A DNA stretch of 64,000 nt from Schistosoma mansoni (lineage: Eukaryota; Platyhelminthes; Trematoda; Strigeidida; Schistosomatidae). Shown here piece after piece: positions 47,837-62,800 of this stretch; position 1 is the stretch's first letter, and every line of letters begins with the position of its first letter. Under the pieces are notes generated by a model. That model made no database searches and was not told the origin of the DNA. It worked only from the letters and a program-made list of their open reading frames with translations. The stretch is taken from contig NC_031497.1 of assembly GCF_000237925.1 (NCBI RefSeq), positions 4,085,295-4,149,294 on the forward strand, given 5' to 3'. Made by a program: the position numbers and the translations under genes.

Positions 47837-50800
47837 GTAAGTCATTTTTCTAAAACTGTAGGGAACTAAAACGTCCCATCAGATCCTGGAAATTTGTAAC
47901 TATACGTTTAGATATCTCGAGTCCAGTTATTCATTACACAAATCACTTCGTTGATCTACATTCTGTTGTTTAGTTGTTTGATGTGCATATGGTTATCAGC
48001 GTTCTCGTCTGTCAGCTCGTCAAATCTTGGCGTCACGTATTGATGAACAAGTTGTGACGTAAATTTGCAAATCGTTTTAATGGCACCCCAGAGAGCTAAA
48101 TTGTTAGACCATTCTAGCTTCCCACTGTCACTGATAGATTTGGTTGACAAGTACTGAACGATTTCTCTTAATGTCTCGCAAAATTTTATCGGCCACATAT
48201 CTTTTCCGATGGTGTGATTTCAGGCAGATGAATTATATTACCTGACAACATACTGGACAACCGGGATAGTGATAACCGCCCTCATACCTCTAACAGCACT
48301 CAAGACTGCACTAGTGATTTCATAGTTGTTTGAGTGCCGTTCTCTAAAGTGATTTTTTGTGTTATGCATCGTTAGTTTCTACAGAATTGTTTTAATCTTA
48401 GAACTGTATTAAGTGCTCCAAGCTAGTATATTGTCTTGTTTGGGAAGCCCGATACAAAAACTCACTTGATTGCCGAATCAGGTAATGTTCATTCCATTAA
48501 TTTCAAACAAACTGAAGCTGGTTGTAAAACTCAATATGTACTCTATTTTTACTTCGCCTATAACACATTCCAAACGTGATGTTCAGCAATTAAATTTAAG
48601 TCCAAACTTTCCGAACATTTCCTTGCTCACAACTAAATTTGTAAATAATTGAACCTTGAGCACAAGTCCAGTAAAATGTTTAAGTATTCATTTGTTCCTT
48701 TCTAAAGTATACTTGTCATTATTTTCCTATATTTTAGATAAAATCACTCATTTCATAAATTGCACCGTCTATTAAACCTTACTAACGTTGTAATTTTTCT
48801 AAAAGTTTCAGTCGTTTACATTTCTGTCACTCCATTTCACTGTCTTTATAATTGTTATATTCTTAAGGACCCAAAATTACAGCAGGATTTGGAACGTTTT
48901 TATAAGATACGAGCTGCTGCCTGTCGAATTTTGTCGATCGCTCAGAATCCGCTACAACGTCTTGATGCGGCTAAAACACTACTTGTCAGTCATGCACAGC
49001 TACTCAGTTGTATGCGATTAGTTCAACGTGAAAAAGTTGAAGATGCCAAGCATGCTAACAAAACGCTTTCCGATACACTACTTAAAGAAGCTTCAATCTT
49101 TAATGGGACTATTTTACGAAAATCGTGTTTCGCAAAGCCAGGCTACGCCCAATTGTGCTTATCAGGTATTCGTACTTAAGTTGATGCTTTCATTTTGTTT
49201 AAAGAAAAGTGACTAAAATCTACCCTGAGTTTAGCTTCTGTGTTTCATTCTGCGTCCATGAATATTTATAAATCTGGTATTATTTCATGGGATACTAAGT
49301 ATCTTATCGGAATCTGCCTTAGATTAAACCCACTCTTTACACAACATTAAAATATACGATGTAACACTAGTTATAACTCACCTACCTAATATGGAGACGG
49401 TTTCGCTTTTCTATAAAGACCTAAACTATCCACTCGTTACTGTTTAAATGTTAGAGAGATGTATTCTAGACTGCCGAGTAACAGTTTTGCTTTGATTTTT
49501 TATGTATGTTAAAGAATTTCTTAGCGATGAGATCTAAAATGTTGTTCTAAACCTTGCAGCCTATATACACATCTTAATATTCTCATATAATGAATAATAT
49601 CGATATGTGTCTCGAGATATGTGACTAATTTGTGACTCTCTTTCTGAAGTGTGGTTGATTTGTATATTGATAGACATACTGAAAGCTAGAGTTTACTGGG
49701 TGATTGTGTTTAGTTTCTAATTTCTTTCGTGTTCACGAGCTTTCCCTCGACTATTGAACTGAATATTTTCATGTCTTTTGACTAGGGAAGATTTTGAGTC
49801 TTTTTAACTTCAGGAAACTAATAATATATTACACTCTGGCGACGTCACACTCCGTAAATTGTCCTTCTGACTTATCTGGCTACAGTTGGGATTCCCCTAG
49901 TTATGCTCATTACACTGTGACTCAGGTTCATATTTTTAGGGTGTTTAATTGTCGATTTGAATATGATTTCAATGAATGATATTTGTGATAAAATTACTGA
50001 CTGATCTTCAATTTCCTTACTTTTTAACTTTCAACATCATCAAGCTCGTCCTATTTAATTCCTGAGTCTGCGAGTTAATTTTCGAACTTAACTTACTTGT
50101 ACGATACTTGCCATGTTAATTTTAATGTTTTGTTCGCCCGAAATAGTAGTTTTAAACTTGTAGGTAAGATCTTTTTGATAAACTTAGAAAGTTTGATGCC
50201 GTGTAAGAACTGCAAATGAGTTTTAAATCAATATATATCATTGTCAGATGCAAGCAGATCACCAAACCAGCAAAAGACCTGTCTGTTTACATTTTGGTGG
50301 TTTAAATATGAGTCAGTATGCCATAATGAACGTAGAGCCTAAAATAATTGTCGGTTCACACAGTTTGTTATACCAAATCACCACGAGATGAAATTAGCAA
50401 AATGGATTAAAAATAATACAGAATGATAATAGTAGTGATAGTAAGAAGGGTTTAACATTGAGAATATAGTTCTAGAAAAATTGATAAAAATGTATTTACG
50501 GAGGGATACTGAAGCGAATGGTCTACTATAGATATGAGAGTGGATGAGTTTACTCCTCTGTGACCGTTTTTGTCCCATAATACCATAAGCCTCCATCCAT
50601 TATTCGCCGTTACCACGCCGACCCTATCCAAGTAGTCTGCATCTGTCGGTATGGATTAGTCCAACAGTTATTGATTTCACTGACCGGTTCTACATCTTGA
50701 TTTGGCCACCTCTAACTTTCTTACAACCTAATCAGACAACGTCGCGCGACATTGTGGTTGAGGATAAGTAATACATGTCCCAGCTACTGCAGTCAATGAA

Positions 50801-53800
50801 TATACACAACCCTATCAATTGATTTACCATATATTCTTAGTATCCTGTCTGTTTCTGATAATATGATAATACTACAATGTTTCTAATAATTGTTTTATTT
50901 TCATAATAGTTTAGTCGTGGATGTTGTTTTCAAATGGTACTTTTATGTTCTATACACGTATTTTTTACTTATGTGTTTATGTTACACTAATTGGTTGTGT
51001 TTTATTAATCATAATTATTCTGTATGAATTTTGTGTTTATAGATATTCGTATACCATTGATCTGGCGTAATATAGCCCCAGGGACTAACATGCATTTAAC
51101 TATGCAACAGTTATTTCCAACGTCTAGCATTGTTAGCGGTCTATTACCTGCTGTTGTTAATGCTTCTGGCGATAATGCGGACTATTCAGATAGTGGGGAA
51201 CAATGTGATGGTTATAGTTTGTTTTGTACAATCCAAGTTGGTCATTTAATTCGGGATACTCGGCTAATCTTCGATATCAAGCCTGGTACTGCAGATATTG
51301 AATTTAATGATAAATGGACGTTGTAAGTTACCTAAATAATTTGCTTATTGGTTAATTAATGTTATAGTTAGGTTATTAACTTGATTGTTTATTTCATGCT
51401 CGAGTTTTACTGCCTATGCAAATACGTGTCTCAGCTTAATTGATTAATATTCACATTCTCCCACCTAAATTTATTTCTGTAGCTTTCTAATAATTTAGAA
51501 AGAGCGACTCAGGTTTGTGAGTGGTCCCATTTTAGTACATTTTTCACACTCAGTTACCATGAATATACGTCGGCATGTGAGTTGGCGTTTACTTGGATTT
51601 ATACGAGTCTGGGATTTTCGACTCATTACTTATATCCTTGCCATGGATTGTTAGTGTTTCTGTTTTCATGTAATGATTCACTCTAGAAGTCTCATATGAA
51701 TGTGTATTATGTATATCCTGACACTTTAGTCTTGCTGACAACTTGCAATTAGAATGTAAGCAAAATCAGTTGTCAAACAATAAACACGAAATATGTACCT
51801 GGTGAAGTCAGAAAACCCTGATTCCCAACCAGTGAGATCCGACCTCTGATTCCAATGCTGTAGAGGTGGCTATTTATTAGGATCATTTTGTGTAGCACTT
51901 CTTATTACACCTTACCTATCATGACAGGCTGACATCATAGTTTAGTGAATACATTTATCGACCGATAATGCCTTTTAACTCAGAATCACTGCTATTTTAA
52001 TCGAACTGCATTACTTCCGTCACTTTGTACCTTTAATCGTTTCACAACTCGTAAGTTACTGAATTCTTTGAAAGCTTAAAATAATTGTCTATCTACATTG
52101 GCATTGGTTAAAATTATCATTGCGTAAATAAATGACTTATTAGAGTAAATACATAACTCTGTTTCATGGCATAAAACTGACTGATCGGTTTTTTTTTCGA
52201 TTAATTCGTTAAGTGATGATGTGACATCGGAATTCGAATGTATAATCGAAATCTATGCTTTTCCAAAGGGAGGTTCTAAAAACAATTCTTTATTTTCTAA
52301 ACGTCGAATTTTACCAATCTATGATGGAGTAAGAAGATCATCAGACCAAGTGAGTTCATTTATGCCTATATCTTTCTTCCAAACATTAAAAAAAAGGCTT
52401 TATAGTTTTATTACAGCTGTTTGTTTGAACCACACATTGTCTGAATTTAATGCTTACGTCTCATTAAAAGTTCATCTCTTAAACTGCTTATTTACATGTG
52501 TTATAACGTATGGATTTCTGGCCTCTTAATATATATGTATATGTCCAATGATACAGAAAATACGTACGAGCAGTCTTGGGTGCTATTCGGTCCTTCCTAT
52601 CTGCCTAGCCCAGCCGTTAAGTCCAGAACACAAATAACAGCCTCAGCAGTATGAATCATTATTTACAAGCATACTGGGTTATATATACTAACCAAACACA
52701 CCACATATATCAAAAATAGAAAAATAACATTTGTACAATAATTGGCCAATGTGGCTGTAGCTAGGGGGAAAGTAATCAATAATAATAGTTCCAAGGTCAA
52801 AATAAAAGTTATGATAAGAGGAACACGGAAACGATTAGGTCACTTATTTAACAACTATCCAATAGGAATAGGCGTATTACATTTGTCCATAAATGGACCT
52901 CAGATTTATGATTCATAATTCGCCAGGGGATATAACAACATGTCTTAACGTTTAATTGACACTAGATTGCATATATATTTCTCGGTACATTTAGTTTGTC
53001 CATAGTTTCTTTTGATAGTTTCATATTTCGTCGTATTTTTCATTACCTTTTACTGACCTCTTTCTGACTTTCTGTACCTGCCAGATTCTCTGTAAGATCT
53101 TTCCGTTAAATCAGATAAGTTTTTGGATTACCATATGAGAATTTAAGTGCGAATTCATATGATGGTTTCAATCTATTTTTATTCCGTTTATGTTCTAATA
53201 TTACTGGCATCAATCTTCTTGAATACAATGTCTCTTTTGTCTCATGTCTATAAATTGTTTTCATCTCAATGATCAAATATGATTTCATAAACAAAAATAT
53301 AACTAATAGAAATTTTAACTCATGTTTTGTGATAACCTTGTACTCATTTACTCACCTAACAAATTATTTCGATCATCTGACTGTATATTCTATTTTAAGT
53401 AGTAAAGTGGTTATCTTCGATTTCTTTTTCTCCAGCATGTTGTGAATTCCGACTCATCCATCAATCAAAATTCGTGAGTTTCGTTTTGTTTAAATTATTT
53501 TAAGCAAGAATAAAAAATAACAAATTAAATCTCATTAAGTGTTATAAGCATAATTATGCTAATACATATGATGTCGTTTATGTAATTAAGTGAAATGATC
53601 GGCAGTTTATTTGTCGTCAAACTGGATTGCTACAAAGTTTTCTGATCATAATTGATAGGATTCGGTGGACAGTAATATTTAGATATTATGACATTGGTTA
53701 CTGTTCATTAATTGATTAGGATTTTGTTTGTAATCCAGTTAGTGCAGTAATGATTCAAGTCTGTGGAGAAGTTTGACTTTCCTCTGATATGCGGATAAAC

Positions 53801-56800
53801 GTAGCTAGGAAAGTTTCTGTAAAATCTATTCAAATGTAGTATGTTATATCTATTTCTCGTGCATTAGAAAAGACTTCATAAAGTAATTTGTATTTACGTC
53901 ATTTGAAAATGCTTGGGCTTGATGATAAACAATTTTAACTCTTTGTGCAAAGATTAATTTGAGGATATTCGCGTCCAAATGATAAACTAATATAGTATCT
54001 TATTTGCAAAGCCCTTGAACTGAGGTTTTTGTGATATTTCCCACATAATCGTATGAATGTTATCTTACAAATGAAAAGAATGAAGTTTAATAGGTTAGAT
54101 TTTTTATTCTATTCTAAACATGTTAATTTCTCATTCATATTCGTACATTATAGATCTCAGTATTTTGATTTAATTGGACGTTGTGTTGCCACTTTAAAAG
54201 ATGTACAAAACAAAGTCTCTTCTCATACACTAGAAATGGGTAATCAACTTGTTTATTCACGTGAATGTAAAAATTCATCATTATCTGTTTCTAACTCTAC
54301 AACAATACATAGAAATTCTCTATTTAACGACCAATCGAATGAAACATCAGAAATATGTGATTTACCATTATTTGGTAATATTTGCTATCGACTTATTGCA
54401 CAACCTCATTCAGCTAAATTACCATTAAAGTCTGGATATCTTTGGATTCGTGTAAGTATTAATATTTGTACAGCTGAACCATTCAGTATTCAATGTTTAA
54501 TTAAAGAGTTTTAAATTAGATATTTCTATAAATGAAGAAATCAACTCAAGATTTTTTAATTGCGCCCTAGAATTGTCTGGTATTCTCACGTGGCATTCTG
54601 TGATTTTCATCACAAACTGATTTCGTTAATCGAAAAACTGTTTCGGAAATCACAAAGGCATTAAATAATTGTTGTTTTGTTTTTTTGGAAACTACTCATC
54701 CACTTATGAAATCGAAATCAGGTATTATGGTCAACAAAATACCTTCAAAATCGTTTGGTTATAACATATATAACTATTCATGTAACATTTTATTTACTTA
54801 AGTACAAAATATTTTATTGTGACAATATCTATTTAAACTGATATTAAACATGGTACATATTAGCTGATTTGCTGTAATTATTAGTATATCGTTAAAGTAT
54901 CTTCTCTGTCATTCTGAAGTTGGTTTGTGCCAATGTGTTTTATAAAAATGTCACAATGTTGTTATAATAATGTGGTTGACTCTAGATAGCAGGGTTGTTT
55001 TCAAACGAATAGGTATTCAGTACGGAACGAATTGACGCTACGTGATATCATATGCCACCGCGTTTCACATATTCTTATTTATTAAGTGAAAGTTCAATAT
55101 AATGAGAATACACTGTTATTAACGAGTTTTGCACTAGAGATTGCTGACTGTTATGTTTTCATTGTTGTATTGTCAAAAACAGAAGACTGGAATCTAGATA
55201 ACAAACGATGGAAATCTTTCAGTCTTTGGTAATCATAAGTGACGTGGAAAATTTGTGTCCTACACGTATACACCAGTTTCATGTCAATAACTTCTACAAT
55301 AATGGTCTAATAAATTAGATCAAACGTCAATACACAGATTCTTGCTGTTCGGTGAACGTTTTATGATTTTACCAGAGATTTTCTCTATCATTCAAAATCC
55401 AATCGTAACAGCTTATGTTTCTGAATCGCGTCGAAATTCGATAGACCATTTAAATATGCTAACCAGAAGACTTAAAATAATACAATATGCATATTGTTCA
55501 AATATGACTTACTCTTGTGATTCAAATTTTCCCCACTCAAAAATTACGCGCTACAACGAATGTACGTCCAGCTTTAAGAGCTGAACCGTCTGAAGCTCAT
55601 CCCCGAAATGGATTGTAACTAATTATTGAAATATTGCATCCTATTGTAATAGATGACATGACTCTTCTATTTTAAATAAAAAGGTCATGTGTAAGTTATT
55701 CAATTGTTCAACACTTCAAGTTCAATTATTTTTTGTAGATAAACGTAGTGACCAAAATACTGTTGAATTTACTTGGTATTGTTTGTTTGAATCTTCCCAT
55801 TGATGTTTAGGACTGCAATTGATCAGTCTCTTATTGGCATATGTGCATATTGTGCGGATTGCCTCGATGTTGTCCTCAGTTACAAGCTTTATATAGCCTT
55901 AACCTATTGCTTATAATTCTATATCGAGGCAATACACACAGTATGCACATATGCCAATAAGAGACTGATCGATTGCAGTCCTAAACATCAATTGGAAGAT
56001 TCAAACAAACAATACTAAGTGAATTTAAACTTCATCCCATTGCACAAGCAAGTGGCTATCAGGACCCAATAGGTGAGTGGGTAATGCTATGGCGTTTGAA
56101 ACGAACGGTACTGGGTTCGAATCCCAGAGTGAACATCAACTCTGAGATGCGGGTACATCCAGCTGATGAGTCCCAAATAGGATGAAACGCGCATCCTGGA
56201 TTCCACTGCTATCCACTATCCGTCCTTGCTCAAAATACTGTTGGTTTTTATTTCAATCAATAGTTTATCTTGTTCCCTTCATCTCAATCTATGCTCCCTC
56301 ACCTGTGTTGACTAGCCATTCAACTTGATAAGATTAATGATTCAAGTTTAATTGTTTGGTTAGAATCGGTGAAGTAGGTAATTTGATAGTTTACCTACAT
56401 TTAAATTTTAACAGTTTTAAACAGCGTATTATCAGCTCATTCATATGTATAAAAACAAAACGCATTTTAAGCTTTGTTTTTATGTGAATTTTTTCTGCCC
56501 ACTATATTTAATGAAACAACTACATTTACTGACATCATGTTGGTAAATAAGTCCACCTAACAACTTGTCATGACTTAGAAAAAAGACTTTTAAAATAAAA
56601 CGTTTCGCGTTAATAGAAGAGTTCGTGTGGTGAAATGCTCATCACACGAACAACTCAATTAGTCGATGCAGTTACTTGACTTATTAACGTTAATAAAAAG
56701 CAATTATATTTACAGTATGAATTAATTACTGATCTAATCGTCAATACACTTTGTTCACTTTGTTAGTTGCCTGTGTGTTACTTTACCAATTAAAAAGATT

Positions 56801-59800
56801 GATTTCATATCTGATAAGCGTTTTGGAACTTCTGTTTAACACTATATTGTGATTTACATTGAATTGGGATCTTTAAATGCAATGCCAAAACTGTGAAAAG
56901 TTCTTACCAATTATTCGGTCAGATAAATTTTGATTAACGTTAGGAAAATCATATATTATTTTAAAGTGACATGAATTTACTAATAAGAAAACTGTCTTAC
57001 TGCGTATTTCAGTAATATAAAACTAGGTTCCAAACATTTTAACAGTATACTTCATAGTATTTATCATGTTGAATTGTTTACTGAACATTTTACTCTTTTG
57101 CCTTTAAAAGAATTTAAAATATCAATATCCATTTGAGGCTCTCGTAATTCTTATGCACTTAGCAACTATATTGTTCAGACATTTACCTCACTTTTCTCAT
57201 TTTCGTTGTGATACATTTTTACCCTCAAAAAGTAATAACTACTAAAAAATCTTCTTTTACTAAATTCAATTATCAGAAATTAACTCCTTCACCTATTCAG
57301 ACGCCTATGATGCTTTATCGTTGTGAACTTCGGGATCGTTACCTTTGGTGTACGTTGATTAATACAAGCCATAATGAAGGCAGTTCACATGAATTTTCTT
57401 CATCTCTTCGTGTAAGTTGTAACTTGTTAAAGTTTCTTGATGAATAGCGGCATTCTTTTTTAATAGTTTACTTAATTTATTACCGTTCCATCATTTCAAA
57501 ATTGTTGGACTAATCCCGAATTTCGGTAAGTACTAGTTTCCTCTATAATGTATGTGTAAACATGCAAAAGTGATAACGTTTCGAAAATATATCTCAAATC
57601 ATGTTAACTTTGGCAAATTTCATTGGTAAACCATTAGCCCACTTTTATCCATTAATTTACCAGTTGATAACCTTCAATACCTACCATATGTTTAGGTAGC
57701 TGTTAAATCACTTAGGATTTCATTCTGTTAAATAAACCTTTACACTGTTATTTATCTACTTTAAAGTTTTCAAATTTTTTACTTGGGCTCTAAACCTCAA
57801 ACAAGTTTCATTGTATCTGTTTCACCTACTTTTCATTAGCTCTTAATATCTCACTGTTTATGCCTCTCATCACATTTTGAAATTATCCTACTTATAACAA
57901 TATATTGTTAAACATTTCATGATATAAAGTATAAAGATATGGGTCTTACTGACAGGTAACAATTGATTGTTCCCACTAACGGTTCCAGAGCACTCCATTA
58001 TTATGTAGCTAGAAGCTTCTTTTGTTACAACATTCCATTTTCGGTCCCAATACTATAATTTATATCAAGCGCAACTGCTTATTTTCCATAACACCACATC
58101 ATTCTGTCTCTGAAGTGACGAATGTGTTTATTTATTTTGTAGCTCTCAAAAATATTAATGACCAGCTACTGTGATCATTTCGTCTCTGAAATACACCGTG
58201 TATTCATCAAATTCGGTCTCATTTCTTCGTTGAAAACCTTCAATACATTTTAGTACCTACTTTACTGCGTACATTAGCCTTCCATTGGCTATATGGTAGC
58301 CTAAATATAATTTTCTCAGGAAACATAAACATATGTTCGTTAAGTGTAACATCGTGCTGTAACTTGTCATCGACCAGTATTGTGGTTTTCCTTTTGTCGG
58401 TTATGTACATTGAGCGTTTTTTTGTACTCCATGTCTTAGCAAATATATTTTCAACCTTCGACATTCATGTGTCATTCTTGTTATCGTGGTTTGCTTTCCA
58501 GTGACCCTGAAGTTACCTAATTTAGTTTCATAAAGGGTTATTGATACGTAACTCTTAAGAGTTTCAAAATAATTCAAGAGTGCTACCAAAAAGTTTTATG
58601 CGATGGCTGTTCAACTACATTTAACTTGTATCTTAAACTATACTTCTATAGGAAGTTACAGTAATCTCAACTGAATATATTTACTCTGTTTCTTATAAGA
58701 AATACATTTTTACGAGTGATTTAAACTAATACCGTGAATTATTCGAATACTTTCATTCAATTGTTAATACCGATAAGCTTCGCAGTTAACTTCGAAAGTA
58801 TAGTCGAAGTAACTATTACTTTCCTCTGTCTTACAACATATACTTAACGCCTAGTAAGAGAGTTTCCGACTAATATAACTTTTAGAGTGTAGATGTCATT
58901 TGTGTATGATAAGATGTGTCAACATTTTCTAATATTTTATCCACTATTCATAAATTACTTGTGAGCTGCTGCAGTTTAGTTGTCAGCTAAATCCCAACTA
59001 TCCCTAAAAAGACGTTTAACCTATATTAAGATACTTAAACGTTATTCATCAATACGCTTGTATTTTATTTAAACACATTAACATTGGTACAAGAATGCAC
59101 CAAATACGTATGCGCCACACAAATCGTTCGATATATGTGATAGCTGGAATGCTTCCCGAGTGCTCAAACCAAAACAGGTGGTTTTCTTAGGAATCAACAC
59201 CCCGAGCCTTTGACATAGAGGTCTAATCCACAAGGCAGTGGAACATCGTGGAGAGATTCAGTCCCATGGTAGCCGGTGACCAACAATAGGTTGATACGCC
59301 ATTTGTCCCTTCAGGATCTTGGAGCCGATGTTCACTGTTTGTTTGGAATCAGGGTTTTTCAACTGATCTAGGTAGATCCTCCGTATCCACCAACCCGGTT
59401 AAAGCGCTGGACATTCGCATTTCGTCTTCTCAATTTCGTAACCAACCCCTCAGCCACGAGGAGGCAGTGAGTAGGAATTCCCTGACAGTGGCTGTATACG
59501 CGTCGCCATGTGAGAGCATTTCGGAAGGAAAGAGCGAACTCTCCCCACCCTTTGACGTACCAGAGCGTTTGGGCGTTTGTATATTTATCCGATATGTTTT
59601 TTTGTTGAGTTTTGTTACGAAGAATTTTACCAATTTCTTTTGAACAAGCAAAACAATCAAGTGTCAAAATGCGATGACCTTGGAACTGGCTCCTGTTCTA
59701 ACCCAACTGGCATAAATTCAGAAAATTTTAACCAAAACCATGAAATGTTCATTCCTCCTAAAGAACATTCTCATGAAAATGATTTTCTGAAAAATCTAAC

Positions 59801-62800
59801 ATCTTCCTTTCCAACTGTTGATTTATCAAGAAACAATTTGTCTGCACAAAAGCAATTTGACCATACTTCAGTTAGTGGTTCATTGGGTTCCGGAATAAAT
59901 CGTAATTTACTGTCATCATATAATTGTCATGCTGATCTAATTATACCTATTCATACAGTAAGTATCTCTTGTTGATTTAATAATCAAAATGTCGGAAAAT
60001 TGAAACTTTAATAATCTATAAGTTATCACTTGCATTCAACTTATATCAAGCTATTTGAATAGAATTGATATTAATTTCTAGTTTTTATGATACTTAATGA
60101 TAATCATTAGGCAATCACTTAAAAGTTTTTTCCTGTTTAGTAACATTAGCAAACTAGTCGCCTCTATGATGGCTCATCCAGTCAATGTGTCCGGATTTTT
60201 GCATGATCGGGTGAACAAAACAACAATGAAAACTATTCACGTTTGCCTGGTTATCTAAAACAGTATATGTTGTTAAGCAGAGATGGATAGTGGCTAGCAG
60301 TGGAATCCAGGACGCGCGTTTCGTCCTATTTGGGACTCGTCAGCTGGATGTACCTGCATCTCAGAGTTGATGTTCACTCTGGGACTGGAACCCAGTACCC
60401 TCGCTTCAAACGCCATCGCGTTATCCACTCGGCCACTGAGTCCTGATAGCCACTTGCTTGTGCGATGGGGTGAAGTTTGAATTCACTTAGTATTGTTTGT
60501 TTGGATCTTCCCATCGATGTGTTTAGGACTGCAGCTGGTCAGTCTCTAATTGGCATATGTGCATACTGTGCGTATTGCCTCGAAATACCCTAATTCATAA
60601 GTCATGCTAATCAGAGTTGGATAGTCGCTCCCAGCTAGGCTGAGTGCACAAACACTACGTTCAGCCCAACCACTGACCGGTATCCAGTAACGATCGTCTT
60701 GAGTCCGACCCGACAACACACGATTTATCTTCACTGGCAACAACCACTGGTAACANNNNNNNNNNNNNNNNNNNNNNNNNNNNNNNNNNNNNNNNNNNNN
60801 NNNNNNNNNNNNNNNNNNNNNNNNNNNNNNNNNNNNNNNNNNNNNNNNNNNNNNNNNNNNNNNNNNNNNNNNNNNNNNNNNNNNNNNNNNNNNNNNNNNN
60901 NNNNNNNNNNNNNNNNNNNNNNNNNNNNNNNNNNNNNNNNNNNNNNNNNNNNNNNGAACATCTCTGCTTACCATGCTTGTGAATTAAGGTATATCGAGGC
61001 AATACGCACAGTATGCACATATGCCAATTAGAGACTGACCAGTTGCAGTCCTAAACACATCGATGGGAAGATCCAAACAAACAATACTAAGTGAGTATAT
61101 GTTGTTGTTTCATTAAAATTTGATTAGTATTTTAGGAAGTTGCCTGTTTCAATATAGAACTCAGTATGATTTGAAGCATCCAGTGAGAGTAAATTTAAAC
61201 GTCACAACTTAATTGATATGATAAGGCGAACAATTTTTTATTCATAAATATATTTAAAATCTAGTCATCGCTTTTAAATTTGTGAATGCAAATCATTGGA
61301 TGCTAACACGGTATTCTGATGGTTGGGGCCTCGCTGCGTAGACATAAGGTTCCTGGTTTCAATCCTCGGTGAGGTTGTAAATATGGACTACTGAGGAGTC
61401 CCATAGTGAAACAAAATAGCTCCTTAGTGTTTCTTAGTTTTCAATAGTTCTTAAGTTTAAACTGGTTCGTAATGTGGCACTTAGAATTCAACAATTTCCA
61501 CAACACCGTATAATAACTTTTAAATATTGCTGAAATATTTTAAACAAGAATATCTTATCACCGATGTCTTTATGTTTAATGTTACGATGAAGTTCTAGCG
61601 GGCCGTTTGTTCTGCTTTTATTTATATCAGAAGTAAATTTTCAAAGTCGACCAGTGGGTTATCTTGCTTGCCAGTCAATTTTTTTTATTGATTAGTTGTT
61701 TTTCATAGGCACACTCCGACCACCAGGCTTCTCGGTCCTTACACAAGCTTTGCATAATGTCATTACGTATGTCTTCGTTTGTGGTCAAACTCTCGGACAC
61801 TCCGAGTAGACCGACAGGCTTCAATGAGTTGTAAAGAGTCTGAAGAAACCTAGTGCTTATAAGTGATACGTTTTGCGAAACCACAAGCGACTTTACTCGC
61901 TATTTTCATGGCGTCATGCAGTTGCAACCAATGCTCATCTATACTTTTCGGTGGGATGTTAGTTAGCCTTGAATCTAGCTCGGTTTGATGTTTAGTTGCA
62001 ACAGAAGTTTCAACCAATTTACTGACATCGATCCATTTAGGACGATGAGTTTGTTGACCACTGAAATTTAAGGTAAGATTAGCGCAAACAAGGGCATGAT
62101 CAGAGTCTAGATAGGTACTCGAAAAGGAGCGGAAGTCTTGTACACAACCACGCCAGCCCTGTCTGATCGCGATATGATCAGTCTGGGTTTAGGCTTGAGA
62201 TGCAGAGAGAGGACGCCAGGGGCACATCAGCGATGACTGTGCCGGTAGTTGGTGCTAGCCAGAAACAGGTTGGGGTCTGTGAACAGTTGCAGTAGACAGT
62301 CCCCGTTATCTGACCTGAGATCAACAAGTCCCCATCAGTCACCTAAACGGCTCTCTTCTGTGCCTGGACGCCCAACCTAAGCATTTAAGTCTCCGGCTAG
62401 TACTACAATATCTGTCGAACGCACGTTCTGTCGAAGAACTGTAAACTGGTGGTAAAACTCATCCTTGGTGGCATCCGTGTGCAATCTGTCGAAGCACAGG
62501 CGGAGATGACGGAAAGACATCGTTTCTCATACTGATTTCTTCTTACTTTGATGAAACTTTCTAATCTAACAACACATAACTGACTGTTAATGGGGATCCA
62601 ATCGATTGGTGCTGCCTCAGCTCTGGCGCTTAGTACGACACCAACGCCGGTAAAACCAAACGAAGATGTCACAGGGTCCCCGGATAAGCTCACGTGAAAC
62701 AAGCTTTTCGAAGCGACAGATGGAGAGCGAATTTGTAGTACTTCACTAGAGTCTTTAATACGGGTCTCGGATAGACAACGAACGTCAACATTAAGGCTTT

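Noticed and set aside
55342-55584. 80-codon plus frame in a rhotekin intron
   Set aside because: After the nearby acceptor-like CAG the required phase hits TGA at once, and no rhotekin feature is seen.
60546-61031. Frames across gap 2 and the SINE leaders
   Set aside because: They read through N and inverted SINE sequence; not genes.
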